NCBI GenBank assembly: GCA_009929375.1
Contig: SAAO01000010.1
Location: 33,429 to 97,428, forward strand
Source of the DNA: Bacteroidia bacterium
Lineage (GTDB): Bacteria; Bacteroidota; Bacteroidia; Bacteroidales; Paludibacteraceae
DNA: 64,000 nucleotides
Reading direction: 5' to 3'
A program made the translations under genes and the position numbers. Numbering within the stretch: position 1 is the stretch's first letter; the number at the start of each line of letters is the position of its first letter. Shown here piece by piece: positions 16,727-25,488 of this stretch. The notes beneath the pieces were generated by a model. It saw only the letters and a list, made by a program, of their open reading frames with translations. It did no database searches and was not told the origin of the DNA.

Positions 16727-17980
16727 ATGAAGGCATTAATGTTTGGGTGGGAATTTCCTCCACATATTCTGGGCGGATTAGGAACTGCAAGCTACGGACT
16801 TACAAAAGGTATGGCTTTGCAGCCCGATATGGAAATCACCTTTGTGATTCCAAAACCTCATGGCGATGAAGATCAGAGCTTTCTGAAAATAATCGGTGCA
16901 TGCAATGTGCCTGTGGTCTGGAAAGAAAACGACTGGCAACATGTAAATCATCGCATCGGGCATCTGATGCATCCCGACGAATACTTCTGGCTGCGCAATG
17001 GCATAAAATACGATTTTTCACGTATTTATACCAATGAACTGGGCTGTATCGACTTTTCGGGCCGATATCCGGACAATCTGCTGGAGGAAATCTCGAATTA
17101 CGAAGCAGTGGCCAGTGTACTTGCCAATCAGCTTGACTTTGACATTATTCACTCGCACGACTGGCTGACCTATCCGGCTGGTGTGTTTGCCAAACAAATC
17201 ACAGGAAAACCGCTTGTTATTCATGTGCATGCGACCGATTTCGACCGCAGCCGTGGTCAGGTAAATCCCACGGTTTACAGCATTGAAAAACGCGGTATGG
17301 ACATGGCCGACCACATCATGACAGTGAGTGAACTTACACGAAAAATAGTAATTGAGAAATACCATCAGGATCCGCGCAAGGTAACTACTGTACACAATGC
17401 CGTAGAGCCACTTCCCGATGCAGATTCGTTTACAAAAACCCCTCGTCGCGACAAAGTAGTTACTTTCTTAGGACGTATTACCATGCAAAAAGGACCTGAA
17501 TACTTTGTGGAAGCAGCGCATCGCGTACTTCAGAAAACAAAAGGTGTTCGTTTTGTGATGGCCGGAAGCGGCGATATGATGAATGCCATGATAGACCTGG
17601 CTGCCAAACGTGGCATTGCGGATAGATTTCATTTTACAGGCTTCCTGAAAGGTCGTCAGGTACACGAAATGCTTGCCGAAAGCGATGTGTATATTATGCC
17701 TTCGGTATCTGAACCCTTTGGAATTTCCCCACTCGAAGCCATGCAGGTCGGTACACCAACCATTATTTCGAAACAATCGGGCTGTGCCGAAATTCTGACA
17801 CATGCCATCAAAACCGATTACTGGGATATTGATGCTATGGCAGATGCCATTTATTCTATTGTAAAAAATCCGGCCATGTACAACAGCCTTCGTGATCTCG
17901 GTCGCGAAGAAGTTAACAACATCAAGTGGTATGATGCCGGTCTGAAAGTCAGAGGAATTTACGACAGTGTAATGAAATAA
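16727..17980 (+). CDS. GT4 glycosyltransferase, glycogen synthase-like
   Basis: Retaining GT-B glycosyltransferase of 417 residues. Start set at ATG 16727 (MKALMFGWEFPPHILGGLG); the ORF-track start is a TTG nine bases upstream. The N-terminal half has the GGLGTASYGLTKG donor/acceptor loop and HSHDWLTYPAG; the C-terminal half has VTFLGRITMQKGPEYFVEA and the E-x7-E motif in SEPFGISPLEAMQVG. Its position between debranching enzyme and amylase points to alpha-glucan synthesis. This complete GT-B enzyme, rather than the half-size GT5 protein at 5.2 kb, is the more credible glycogen synthase here. The exact sugar donor is inferred. Confidence 0.92.
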   Translation: MKALMFGWEFPPHILGGLGTASYGLTKGMALQPDMEITFVIPKPHGDEDQSFLKIIGACNVPVVWKENDWQHVNHRIGHLMHPDEYFWLRNGIKYDFSRIYTNELGCIDFSGRYPDNLLEEISNYEAVASVLANQLDFDIIHSHDWLTYPAGVFAKQITGKPLVIHVHATDFDRSRGQVNPTVYSIEKRGMDMADHIMTVSELTRKIVIEKYHQDPRKVTTVHNAVEPLPDADSFTKTPRRDKVVTFLGRITMQKGPEYFVEAAHRVLQKTKGVRFVMAGSGDMMNAMIDLAAKRGIADRFHFTGFLKGRQVHEMLAESDVYIMPSVSEPFGISPLEAMQVGTPTIISKQSGCAEILTHAIKTDYWDIDAMADAIYSIVKNPAMYNSLRDLGREEVNNIKWYDAGLKVRGIYDSVMK

Positions 17981-18042
17981 TGAGATTTTACAATCACAAA
18001 TACAGATACAAAAACGACAACAACTTATTAACTACTAATAAT

Positions 18043-19335
18043 ATGCGAAACATTTGCTTTTACTTTCAGATACATCAACCCCTGAGGCTTAAACGCTACC
18101 GTTTCTTCGAAATTGGTCAGGATCATTATTATTACGACGATTTTCAGACCGAAGACAAAATACGTACTTTGGTTGAACAATCGTATCTGACAGCCAACCG
18201 CACCATTTCTGAAATGATCAGAAGTTCGAATGGCAAATTCAAATGTGCCTTTTCGATATCGGGAATTGCACTCGAACAACTCGAACAATATGCTCCCGAA
18301 GTAATCGACAGCTTTAAGGAACTTGCAAATACCGGAAGTGTGGAGTTTTTGGGCGAAACATATGCTCATTCATTGTCGTCAATTTACGACACAAACGAAT
18401 TCGAAAGTCAGATAAAAGCACATGCCGACAAAATTGAGTCACTTTTCGGACAACGTCCGACTGCTTTCCGCAATTCGGAACTGATTTACTCTGACGAAAT
18501 CGGGGAAATTATTTCAAAAGCAGGCTTTAAAGTTATGCTCCTCGATGAAGCCAAGCATATTCTGGGCTGGAAAAGTCCGAACTTTGTTTACAATCACTCA
18601 TACATTAGCAAGTTGAAGTTATTGATCCGTAATCAGAAACTCAGCGATGATATTGCATTCAGATTTTCACACAACAACTGGCACGATTATCCGCTGACCG
18701 CCGAAAAATTTATTGGCTGGCTGGCAGATATGCCTGAAAATGAGAAAATCATCAATCTGTGGATGAGCTATGAATCGTTTGGATTGTATCAACCTGCCTT
18801 TACAGGTATATTTGACTTTCTGAAGGCTCTTCCATACCATGCTATGGAACAAAAAATGAGTTTTGTAACGCCTACCGAGGCTGCTAAGAAAAACGAAAGT
18901 GCCGGCGCCATTACAATCCCATATCCTATCAGTTGGGCAGGACATGAAAAAGATCTGAGCCCTTGGACCGGCAACGACCTGCAACAGGAAGCACTCAATA
19001 AACTTTATGCTGTAGGCGAACGCGTACGTCTGTGTCAGGATAAAGCCCTGCAACACGACTGGTTGATGTTGCAATCCACCGATCATTTCCGGTATATGAG
19101 TCATAAAGACGCAGCCGGAACTAATTATGACAACGCCTATGAAGCATTTATGAATTACATGAATGTACTGGCCGATTTTCTGGAACGCGTGGATTATCAG
19201 TATCCTACAAATATTGAAAATGAAGAACTGAATGAACTGCTGAAAACAATCCATAATCAGGACAACGAAATTGAAGAACTTCAGGCTGAAGTAAAAAAAC
19301 TAAAAGCACGAAAGGTCAAAAGTTCAGAAGCATAA
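18043..19335 (+). CDS. GH57 family alpha-amylase-like protein
   Basis: Glycoside hydrolase of the GH57 family, about 430 residues from MRNICFYFQIHQPLRL. The HQP of family region 1 is only nine residues from this start, so the 21 extra codons of the ORF are probably leader. Other family landmarks are VEFLGETYAHSLS (region of the catalytic Glu), RNSELIYSDEIG and LWMSYESFG. The C-terminal 40 residues are a charged coiled coil (NEIEELQAEVKKLKA). No signal peptide; acts on intracellular alpha-glucan. Third gene of the glycogen operon, closed by a strong terminator. Confidence 0.92.
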   Translation: MRNICFYFQIHQPLRLKRYRFFEIGQDHYYYDDFQTEDKIRTLVEQSYLTANRTISEMIRSSNGKFKCAFSISGIALEQLEQYAPEVIDSFKELANTGSVEFLGETYAHSLSSIYDTNEFESQIKAHADKIESLFGQRPTAFRNSELIYSDEIGEIISKAGFKVMLLDEAKHILGWKSPNFVYNHSYISKLKLLIRNQKLSDDIAFRFSHNNWHDYPLTAEKFIGWLADMPENEKIINLWMSYESFGLYQPAFTGIFDFLKALPYHAMEQKMSFVTPTEAAKKNESAGAITIPYPISWAGHEKDLSPWTGNDLQQEALNKLYAVGERVRLCQDKALQHDWLMLQSTDHFRYMSHKDAAGTNYDNAYEAFMNYMNVLADFLERVDYQYPTNIENEELNELLKTIHNQDNEIEELQAEVKKLKARKVKSSEA

Positions 19336-19339
19336 AAAC

Positions 19340-19380
19340 AAATCAGGCTGCTCTTTTTAAAAGAAGCAGCCTGATTTTTA
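19340..19380. terminator. Bidirectional terminator between the glycogen operon and tex
   Basis: AAATCAGGCTGCT and AGCAGCCTGATTT are perfect inverted arms with a T-rich tail on the plus strand. The convergent tex gene ends 5 bp away. Confidence 0.9.
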
Positions 19381-19384
19381 ATAT

Positions 19385-21520
19385 TTATTTCTTTATCAGT
19401 TTAAGCTGTACCCGCTTTCGCACTGCATCGACTTCGAGCACCTGCACATGCACATGCTGATGAAGTGCCACCACTTCGGCAGGATTGCTGATAAATTTAT
19501 CGGCCATATTCGAGATGTGAATCAGTCCGTTTTCCTTGATACCCACATCCACAAAAGCACCAAAGTTGGTAATATTGGTTACAATACCCGGAAGTTCCAT
19601 TCCTGAATGCAAATCGGCAATTGTCTTCACATTTGGGTCAAATTCAAACACTTTCACGCCTTCGCGCGGATCGCGACCGGGTTTTTCAAGTTCTTCGAGT
19701 ATATCGGTAAGCGTGGGAATTCCCACTTTGTCGCTTACATATTTTTGTTTTTCAATGCTTTGAATCAGTGTTTTGTTTCGCACCAGTTCCTTTACAGCCA
19801 CACCCAGATCCTTCGACATTTTTTCTACAATCGGATAACTTTCAGGATGCACAGCCGAGTTATCGAGCGGATTTTCAGCATCGGGAATGCGCAAAAAACC
19901 TGCACATTGCTCAAAAGTCTTTGCTCCCATTTTAGGAACTTTCAATAAATCCCTACGACTTCTGAACGCACCATTTTCAGCCCTGTAAGTCACAATATTC
20001 TGTGCAAGCTGAGGGCCGAGACCAGATATATAAGTCAGCAAATGCTTACTCGCCGTATTGAGGTTCACTCCTACCCTGTTCACTGCATTTTCAACAGTCT
20101 GGTCGAGTGCCTTTTTAAGCTGCGCCTGATCCACATCGTGCTGATACTGTCCCACACCAATCGATTTCGGGTCGATTTTCACCAGCTCAGCCAGCGGATC
20201 CATCAAACGACGACCAATAGACACAGCACCACGCACAGTGACATCATAATCGGGAAATTCCTCACGCGCAGTTTTCGACGCCGAATACACCGAAGCACCA
20301 TTCTCGCTAACTACAAAAACCTTTACTTCGCGGTCGTAGCGGATATTCTGAATAAAATGCTCGGTTTCGCGACTTGCTGTTCCGTTTCCAATGGCTATGG
20401 CCTGAATATCATAAGCTTCCACCATTTTCTGAATTTTGCGCATGGCCTGTGCGTATTCATTCTGAGGTGCATGTGGATAAATGGTTTCGTTGTGAAGCAG
20501 ATTTCCCTGTGCATCTAGACAAACAATTTTACAACCCGTACGATAACCCGGATCGACTCCCAGCGTACGTTTTTGTCCCAATGGCGGTGCCAGCAAAAGC
20601 TGACGCAGATTTTCGGCAAATACACGAATCGCCTCTGTATCGGCTTTGGCTTTGCTTTCGGCGGCAAATTCGTTTTCAACCGCAGGTTTCAACAGTCGTT
20701 TGTAAGCATCTTTCACTGCTTCAGCTACCTGGTCGGCAGCTTCATTATCAGCCCGTACAAAAATTCGTTCAAGTCGTTCCATGCAACGATCATCATCCGG
20801 ATTAATACTCACACGCAGAAAACCTTCAGCCTCACCACGACGCATCGCCAGCAGTCTGTGTGAAGAACAACGGCTCAGTTTTTCGCTCATTTCGAAATAG
20901 TCGCGGTATTTTTGCGCTTCCTCTTCTTTGCCTTTTATAATCTTCGAGCTGATAACCGCATCGTATGCAAAATTCCTGCGTACCGCATTTCGGGCATTTT
21001 CGCTTTCGTTTACCCATTCGGCAATAATATCGCGGGCTCCAGCAAGTGCATCGGCTACAGTTTCCACATTTTCGCCGGTAAATTGCTGCGCCATACGTCC
21101 CACATCGCCACTGTTCTGCTTCATTATCATTTTGGCAAGCGGTTCAAGACCTTTTTCACGGGCTATTTCGGCACGGGTACGGCGTTTAGGTTTGAATGGC
21201 AGATAAATATCTTCGAGTTCGGTAGCATTCCAGCAGTTTTCGATACGTTTGCGAAGTTCATCGGTGAGTTTATCCTGCTCCTCGATAGTTTTCAGCACTG
21301 TTTCGCGACGCTTCAGCAATTCGCAAAGTTTATCGTACTGTTCACGGGTATCGGCAAGCTGCACTTCGTCCATACCATCAGTCATTTCTTTACGGTAACG
21401 ACTGATAAAAGGAATTGTAGCACCTTCGTCGAGCAAGCGGATGGCATTACGAATCTGTTTTTCGGAAAGTTGCAGCGAATCTGCAATCAGTTTTATAATC
21501 TGAGGGTTATCTGACGACAT
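19385..21520 (-). CDS. tex: Tex-family RNA-binding/transcription accessory protein
   Basis: Cytosolic nucleic-acid-binding protein of 711 residues with full Tex architecture. The N-terminal helical Tex_N part carries the signature ATIPFISRYRKEMTDGMDE. A YqgF-like RNase H fold follows (GQKRTLGVDPGYRTGCKIVCLD, IAIGNGTASRETE). Next is a helix-hairpin-helix pair (LLTYISGLGPQLAQNIVTYR, LLKVPKMGAKTFEQCAGFLR), and the protein ends in an S1 domain (GMELPGIVTNITNFGAFVDVG). Role in transcription elongation or RNA quality control is known only broadly. Immediately upstream is holA on the same strand. Confidence 0.97.
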   Translation of the reverse strand: MSSDNPQIIKLIADSLQLSEKQIRNAIRLLDEGATIPFISRYRKEMTDGMDEVQLADTREQYDKLCELLKRRETVLKTIEEQDKLTDELRKRIENCWNATELEDIYLPFKPKRRTRAEIAREKGLEPLAKMIMKQNSGDVGRMAQQFTGENVETVADALAGARDIIAEWVNESENARNAVRRNFAYDAVISSKIIKGKEEEAQKYRDYFEMSEKLSRCSSHRLLAMRRGEAEGFLRVSINPDDDRCMERLERIFVRADNEAADQVAEAVKDAYKRLLKPAVENEFAAESKAKADTEAIRVFAENLRQLLLAPPLGQKRTLGVDPGYRTGCKIVCLDAQGNLLHNETIYPHAPQNEYAQAMRKIQKMVEAYDIQAIAIGNGTASRETEHFIQNIRYDREVKVFVVSENGASVYSASKTAREEFPDYDVTVRGAVSIGRRLMDPLAELVKIDPKSIGVGQYQHDVDQAQLKKALDQTVENAVNRVGVNLNTASKHLLTYISGLGPQLAQNIVTYRAENGAFRSRRDLLKVPKMGAKTFEQCAGFLRIPDAENPLDNSAVHPESYPIVEKMSKDLGVAVKELVRNKTLIQSIEKQKYVSDKVGIPTLTDILEELEKPGRDPREGVKVFEFDPNVKTIADLHSGMELPGIVTNITNFGAFVDVGIKENGLIHISNMADKFISNPAEVVALHQHVHVQVLEVDAVRKRVQLKLIKK

Positions 21521-21586
21521 GAAAAAAATATTTGATTTGAAGATGTTCTACGGAAGGATACAATGAACTTAAGGAATATGGAGAGA

Positions 21587-22606
21587 TCAGTGTAACATTT
21601 TATAAATGAGTTCTTTCATAAGCTCACCATCATCTACTCCATTACTGTCGATACCTTTTCCACGGGCATCAGTTTCGCGAATCCAGGTGATAATGTTCAT
21701 CGTTTTCCAGGCACCAAAAGTTTTGGCCGCTGCTTCGTAATCTTTTACAAAATAAGGATTTATTTTAAGTTCCGAGGCAACAGCACCCTGACTTTTATCG
21801 CTCAGATAATGATAAATCATGAGGTTGCTGAAAAAGTTGAATAATTGGGCAAGAATCATTACATTTGGATTATTCTTTTTATTATCAGCAAAATAACGAA
21901 TAATCCGGTTGGCTTTTACGATGTCTCTTTTGATCAAAGCAGCCTGCAATTCGAACACATTAAAATCCTTGCTTATACCGATATTTTTTTCGACATGCTC
22001 AGGTGTGATGCGGTTTGTATCGGCTGGTTTTGTAAGCAAAAGTTTATCCATTTCATTTGCCACCTTGCTCAGATCGGTGCCCAGAAAATCAGTCAGCATC
22101 TGAATGGCCTTTTCGTCGACCATTACATTCTTCGATTTTGCATAGCGGCTTATCCATGCGCCCATTTCGTAATCGCGCAGTTTCACTGACTCGTACACCA
22201 CACCGGTTTTTCCAATATCCTGTACCCACTTTTTACGTTTATCGGGCGTTCCGTATTTATACGCGAAAACCAGGATGGTTGACGAAAGTGGTTTTTGCAA
22301 ATAATACTGTAGCGCGTCCCAGTCTTTTATCATTTGCGCCTCACGCACCACCACAATCTGATATGGTGACATCATTGGATAGCGTTTTGCGGCATTGACA
22401 ATGGTGGTCATATCAGTATCCTTGCCATATACCACAGTAAGGTCGAACTCCCGCTGACTTTCGTCCAGAATTTCATTCTGAATAAAATCCGTAATCACAT
22501 CAATATAATAAGCCTCTTCGCCCATAAGCAAATAAAGAGGCGCATATGATTTACGCCTCAGTTCGCTCATAATATTCTCAAACGAAAGTCCTGCCTGTTT
22601 AGCCAT
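21587..22606 (-). CDS. holA: DNA polymerase III subunit delta
   Basis: Clamp-loader subunit that opens the beta sliding clamp; 339 residues, normal length. Recognised from the N-terminal segment LYLLMGEEAYYIDVITDFI, the region TVVYGKDTDMTTIVNAAKRYPMM, RQIVVVREAQ-like PYQIVVVREAQMIKDW, and the helical C-terminus with NVFELQAALIKRDIVKANRI. On the minus strand upstream of tex with a 66-bp gap. In many Bacteroidetes holA neighbours an HsdR-N-type gene, as here with amn between. Confidence 0.93.
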   Translation of the reverse strand: MAKQAGLSFENIMSELRRKSYAPLYLLMGEEAYYIDVITDFIQNEILDESQREFDLTVVYGKDTDMTTIVNAAKRYPMMSPYQIVVVREAQMIKDWDALQYYLQKPLSSTILVFAYKYGTPDKRKKWVQDIGKTGVVYESVKLRDYEMGAWISRYAKSKNVMVDEKAIQMLTDFLGTDLSKVANEMDKLLLTKPADTNRITPEHVEKNIGISKDFNVFELQAALIKRDIVKANRIIRYFADNKKNNPNVMILAQLFNFFSNLMIYHYLSDKSQGAVASELKINPYFVKDYEAAAKTFGAWKTMNIITWIRETDARGKGIDSNGVDDGELMKELIYKMLH

Positions 22607-22607
22607 G

Positions 22608-22680
22608 GAAATATAGTATGGAGTATTTAGTCGGTAGTATTTATCAGTAATTAGTCGGTAGCGTTTCGCGGATAAATTTG
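22608..22680. repeat. Low-complexity stretch with repeated TTAGTCGGTAG words between amn and holA
   Basis: TTAGTCGGTAG occurs twice within 35 bp and TAATTAGTCGGTAG has a reverse-complement relative (CTAATTACTACCGACTA) at about 63.94 kb. Not coding. Confidence 0.55.
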
Positions 22681-22708
22681 CAAAATAAGTTCTGCAAATA
22701 ATAAAAAA

Positions 22709-23482
22709 CTACTCGAAACGTAGGTGCTTAATGGTTTTACTGTTATTCATAAGCGACGACAAAGCTTTCACACCAATCTTAATATGTTCTTCGACAAAAC
22801 TGGCGGTCACTTTTTTATCACTTTCTGATGTTTTAATACCATCTTCCTGAAGTGGCATATCGGACACTAAAAGCAGTGCACCAATAGGAATACTATTGTA
22901 AAAACCGGCCGAAAACAAAGTCGCTGTTTCCATATCGATAGCCATAGCACGGGTTGCACGCAGATATTCGCGGAATCGTTCGTCGTGTTCCCATACACGG
23001 CGGTTAGTGGTATAAACGGTTCCTGTCCAGTAATCCTTTCCAAAGTCACGAATGTTCGACGACACAGCACGCTGCAGGCTAAATGCCGGAAGTGCAGGAA
23101 TTTCGGGTGGAAAATAATCATTCGAGGTACCTTCGCCACGTATAGCAGCACTTGGTAAAATGTAATCGCCCATTTTGTTTTTATCGCGCAAACCTCCGCA
23201 TTTTCCAAGGAAAAGCACAGCTTTAGGCTCCACTGCCGACAAAATATCCATGATAATTGCTGCGTTCGGGCTTCCCATACCAAAGTTTATAATGGTAATT
23301 CCATTGGCCGATGCATTAATCATATTTCCATCGCGGCCCAGCACAGGCACATTGAACCATTCGGCAAAAAGTTCTACATAATTATTAAAGTTAGTCAGCA
23401 ATATATATTCCGTGAACTCATTCAGTGGGCGTTTTGTATAACGGGGTAACCAGTTTTCGACAATTTCTCTTTTAGTCTTCAT
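22709..23482 (-). CDS. amn: AMP nucleosidase (short form)
   Basis: Cleaves AMP to adenine and ribose 5-phosphate. At 257 residues from MKTKREIVENW it corresponds to the nucleoside-phosphorylase-fold catalytic domain alone; E. coli Amn has 484 residues with an extra N-terminal regulatory domain. Typical segments are NGITIINFGMGSPNAAIIMDI, VLFLGKCGGLRDKNKMGDY, AIRGEGTSNDYFPPEIPALP and AMAIDMETATLFSAGF with the catalytic Glu. The short form is usual in Bacteroidetes. Divergent from the HsdR-N protein with a 93-bp gap. Confidence 0.9.
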   Translation of the reverse strand: MKTKREIVENWLPRYTKRPLNEFTEYILLTNFNNYVELFAEWFNVPVLGRDGNMINASANGITIINFGMGSPNAAIIMDILSAVEPKAVLFLGKCGGLRDKNKMGDYILPSAAIRGEGTSNDYFPPEIPALPAFSLQRAVSSNIRDFGKDYWTGTVYTTNRRVWEHDERFREYLRATRAMAIDMETATLFSAGFYNSIPIGALLLVSDMPLQEDGIKTSESDKKVTASFVEEHIKIGVKALSSLMNNSKTIKHLRFE

Positions 23483-23575
23483 AAATCTCATTTTATTTAT
23501 GTGTTAGAATTTTTGTATTTTCGCATTTGCTATTCAACGCTATTAAGAAATACACCAACACAAAAATACTAAAAA

Positions 23576-24037
23576 ATGTGGCAATTAAATCTCCCGTTGT
23601 ACAATTTTCGTATAAAAAATCAGAACGATAAACAATTTATCTTCGATGCCCAGCGACGAAAATTTGTATCACTCACCCCAGAAGAATGGGTTCGCCAGCA
23701 TTTTATACGTTTTCTGATTGAAGATAAAAAATTCCCCGCCGCATGGATTGCCATTGAAAAACAGCTGAATATCAATGGCATGAAAAAACGATGCGATGCC
23801 ATTGTGTACGATGAATTTGCAAAGCCACTGGTGCTTATCGAGTTTAAAGCGCCCGAAGTGCCCATTACGCAGGCCACTTTCGATCAGGCAGTGGTATATA
23901 ATCTGAAACTGAATGTAAGTTTCTTTATCATCAGCAATGGTTTGCAACATTATGCCTGCAAGATTGATTTCGAAGCAGGAAAATATCTTTTCTTTCAGGA
24001 AATCCCCGATTTTGCCTCCATCTTATCTGCTATTTGA
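23576..24037 (+). CDS. HsdR N-terminal-domain-like PD-(D/E)xK protein
   Basis: Stand-alone protein of 153 residues resembling the N-terminal nuclease domain of type I restriction HsdR. The PD-(D/E)xK layout is visible: Asp74 in RCDAIVYDE, then Glu89 and Lys91 in VLIEFKAPE, with a conserved Gln in TQATFDQAV. There is no helicase domain and no hsdM or hsdS nearby, so it is not a restriction system. Homologues of this size sit near holA in many Bacteroidetes, which suggests a housekeeping DNA role. Activity is inferred only. Followed by a 390-bp non-coding region. Confidence 0.85.
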   Translation: MWQLNLPLYNFRIKNQNDKQFIFDAQRRKFVSLTPEEWVRQHFIRFLIEDKKFPAAWIAIEKQLNINGMKKRCDAIVYDEFAKPLVLIEFKAPEVPITQATFDQAVVYNLKLNVSFFIISNGLQHYACKIDFEAGKYLFFQEIPDFASILSAI

Positions 24038-24083
24038 TTAATTATTCACTAAAATTTCTGACTTAAATTCAGTTTTACGACTC

Positions 24084-24109
24084 GTTTTTATGTTTTGCAA
24101 CATAAAAAC
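24084..24109. promoter_or_regulatory. Palindrome 1 (ATGTTTTGCAACAT core)
   Basis: GTTTTTATGTT-TTGC-AACATAAAAAC: perfect 11-base arms and a 4-base centre, with no T tail, so operator-like rather than a terminator. The 14-bp core differs from palindrome 2 only at its two central bases. Confidence 0.6.
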
Positions 24110-24239
24110 AGGCATTTGTAACATATTTGTAATATGTCAGACTTTACATATATACATTTGATTAAGTGCAACTTACATTCAATATAGTGAAAATCTATAG
24201 ATATATTTCTAACAAAAAATCATTTTTTAGCTCAAAAAG

Positions 24240-24272
24240 TTTGGATTATATGTTTTAAAACATGTATTTTTG
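24240..24272 (+). promoter_or_regulatory. Promoter with embedded palindrome 2 (ATGTTTTAAAACAT)
   Basis: TTTG (24240-24243), a 21-bp spacer and TATTTTTG (24265-24272) match both Bacteroidetes promoter elements. The spacer contains the perfect 14-bp palindrome ATGTTTTAAAACAT (24250-24263), where a bound regulator would block sigma contact. Drives the secreted protein pair with a leader of about 145 nt. Confidence 0.75.
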
Positions 24273-24423
24273 CATCGTCATAAAGAAATTATTTATATGA
24301 CACAGTTAACTCGAACAAAGAAATACCATGATACGCGAAAAATCACATGGAAATTCTTTGTTCGTTTCGTTTTTTAAAAGGTATATAAAAAAGATTGTTT
24401 TGAACTTAATTAAAATGAGAAGT

Positions 24424-24786
24424 ATGAAAAAGGTTTTAGTTACATTGCTTATTGCTTTTGCAAGCGTTTCAGGCTCAATGGCCATGGAACTGAATGAATA
24501 CAAGGTATTCTACAAGCTGAACAATGAAGTTACGTTTAAGTCGCTGAACCGCTATCTGAAATTAGAAGAATGTCAGCAGATTAAACTGAAAGACAAATTT
24601 GTTGCATTAGAAAACGACATCAAGGCTGCCCTCAGCGAAGGAGATGCCGAAGCTGCCGAACAATCAATGAATGAAAGCCTCGAATATCTGCGCTCGGTTT
24701 TGAGCGAAGAACAGTTCGACAAATTCGTTCTTGCACTAAATGCAACCATTAATTACAGCCGCGAAATTCTTTACGCAGCCAATTAA
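24424..24786 (+). CDS. Small secreted protein of unknown function, paralogue 1
   Basis: 120 residues from MKKVLVTLL; signal peptide MKKVLVTLLIAFASVSGSMA. The mature part is predicted mostly helical and charged. It opens with MELNEYKVFYKLNNEVTFKSLNRYL, closely matching ALELNEYKVFNRLSNESTQKSLARYL in the next gene, and both share an L(T/S)xxQ(Y/F)xKxxxALN segment near the end. The two lie 78 bp apart and are likely one transcript. I recognise the type from other Bacteroidales but know of no assigned function. The ORF-track start (24328) would put 32 non-signal residues in front and is rejected. Confidence 0.8.
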   Translation: MKKVLVTLLIAFASVSGSMAMELNEYKVFYKLNNEVTFKSLNRYLKLEECQQIKLKDKFVALENDIKAALSEGDAEAAEQSMNESLEYLRSVLSEEQFDKFVLALNATINYSREILYAAN

Positions 24787-24864
24787 TGATCCTGAAAAAA
24801 AATACGGTAGATGCCGTATTTCAACAATTTACAAAATACAAATCAAAAATAAAAACAGAAAATT

Positions 24865-25233
24865 ATGAAAATCAGAAATATTTTTACCGCAATTTTTATG
24901 CTGGCCACAGTAAGTTTTTCGGCCAGCGCACTTGAACTTAACGAATACAAGGTATTTAACCGTCTGAGCAACGAAAGCACTCAGAAATCGCTTGCCCGCT
25001 ACCTGCAAGCCAGCGAAGCACAGGCCGAAATGCTGAAAACTGTTTTCGAACAAACCGGAAATAAAATGAAACATGCCATTGAAAATGAGAACGAAGTTGC
25101 TGCTGAAAAAGCCATGTGGTTCAATCTTGCAAATGCAAAAAGCATTTTGACTCCTGCTCAGTACAAAAAATACCTGGTGGCGCTCAACCTGACTGTACAT
25201 AGTCGCAACTATGAGGTTTTGGCCGAGAAATAA
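24865..25233 (+). CDS. Small secreted protein of unknown function, paralogue 2
   Basis: 122 residues with signal peptide MKIRNIFTAIFMLATVSFSASA. The mature protein is a helical, Glu/Ala/Lys-rich domain, homologous along its full length to paralogue 1 (shared LNEYKVF, KSL.RYL, AAE.AM and a closing LT.AQYKKYLVALNLT). It probably arose by tandem duplication followed by marked divergence. No cysteines and no catalytic motif. The motif LTPAQY is reminiscent of LTxxQ envelope-stress proteins (Spy/CpxP), but the similarity is too short to claim. Closed by a terminator. Confidence 0.8.
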   Translation: MKIRNIFTAIFMLATVSFSASALELNEYKVFNRLSNESTQKSLARYLQASEAQAEMLKTVFEQTGNKMKHAIENENEVAAEKAMWFNLANAKSILTPAQYKKYLVALNLTVHSRNYEVLAEK

Positions 25234-25259
25234 TCTCAATTCGTATTTTTTAGAAAACC

Positions 25260-25299
25260 AGACGGAACTTTCTCTTTATGAAAGCTCCGTCTTTTTTTT
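25260..25299 (+). terminator. Terminator after the small secreted protein pair
   Basis: AGACGGAACTTTC pairs with GAAAGCTCCGTCT, followed by eight T residues. Confidence 0.9.
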
Positions 25300-25391
25300 A
25301 TGAGAGCAACAAAAAACGCTTCAGAAGCAAGCAAATTAAAATAATTTCATGTTTGTTTTTATTACATATTTTATATATTACACATTTTACT

Positions 25392-25399
25392 TACTTTTG
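25392..25399 (+). promoter_or_regulatory. Probable -7 element of the carboxylase operon
   Basis: TACTTTTG matches TAnnTTTG, 90 bp before the carboxyltransferase start. TTTA 18 bp upstream is a weak -33. Confidence 0.55.
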
Positions 25400-25488
25400 T
25401 GCAGTTTTTGACATATGCACATCAATGAACGAAAAGAGCATTGATTTGTTAGAAGAATATTGAATCAATAGAATTTTAGAAACCAATA

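Larger units (their letters stand above)
24038..24423. other. Non-coding region before the small secreted protein pair
   Basis: About 390 bp, AT-rich, holding two near-identical 14-bp palindromes, a third weaker one (ACATATttgtaATATGT, 24121-24137) and a full Bacteroidetes-type promoter. The ORF track extends the downstream gene to 24328 but that part reads as untranslated leader. Confidence 0.6.

Noticed and set aside
20042-20518. Plus-strand ORFs opposite tex, holA, pheT and other genes
   Set aside because: They lie wholly inside strong genes on the other strand, have no family motifs and show rare-residue composition typical of antisense shadows.
23576-24037. Restriction-modification system suggested by the HsdR-like domain
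   Set aside because: No methylase, specificity or helicase gene is adjacent and the protein is only the nuclease-like domain.
24328-24423. N-terminal extension of small secreted protein 1
   Set aside because: Adds 32 residues in front of a clean signal peptide; reads as the untranslated leader of the promoter at 24240-24272.
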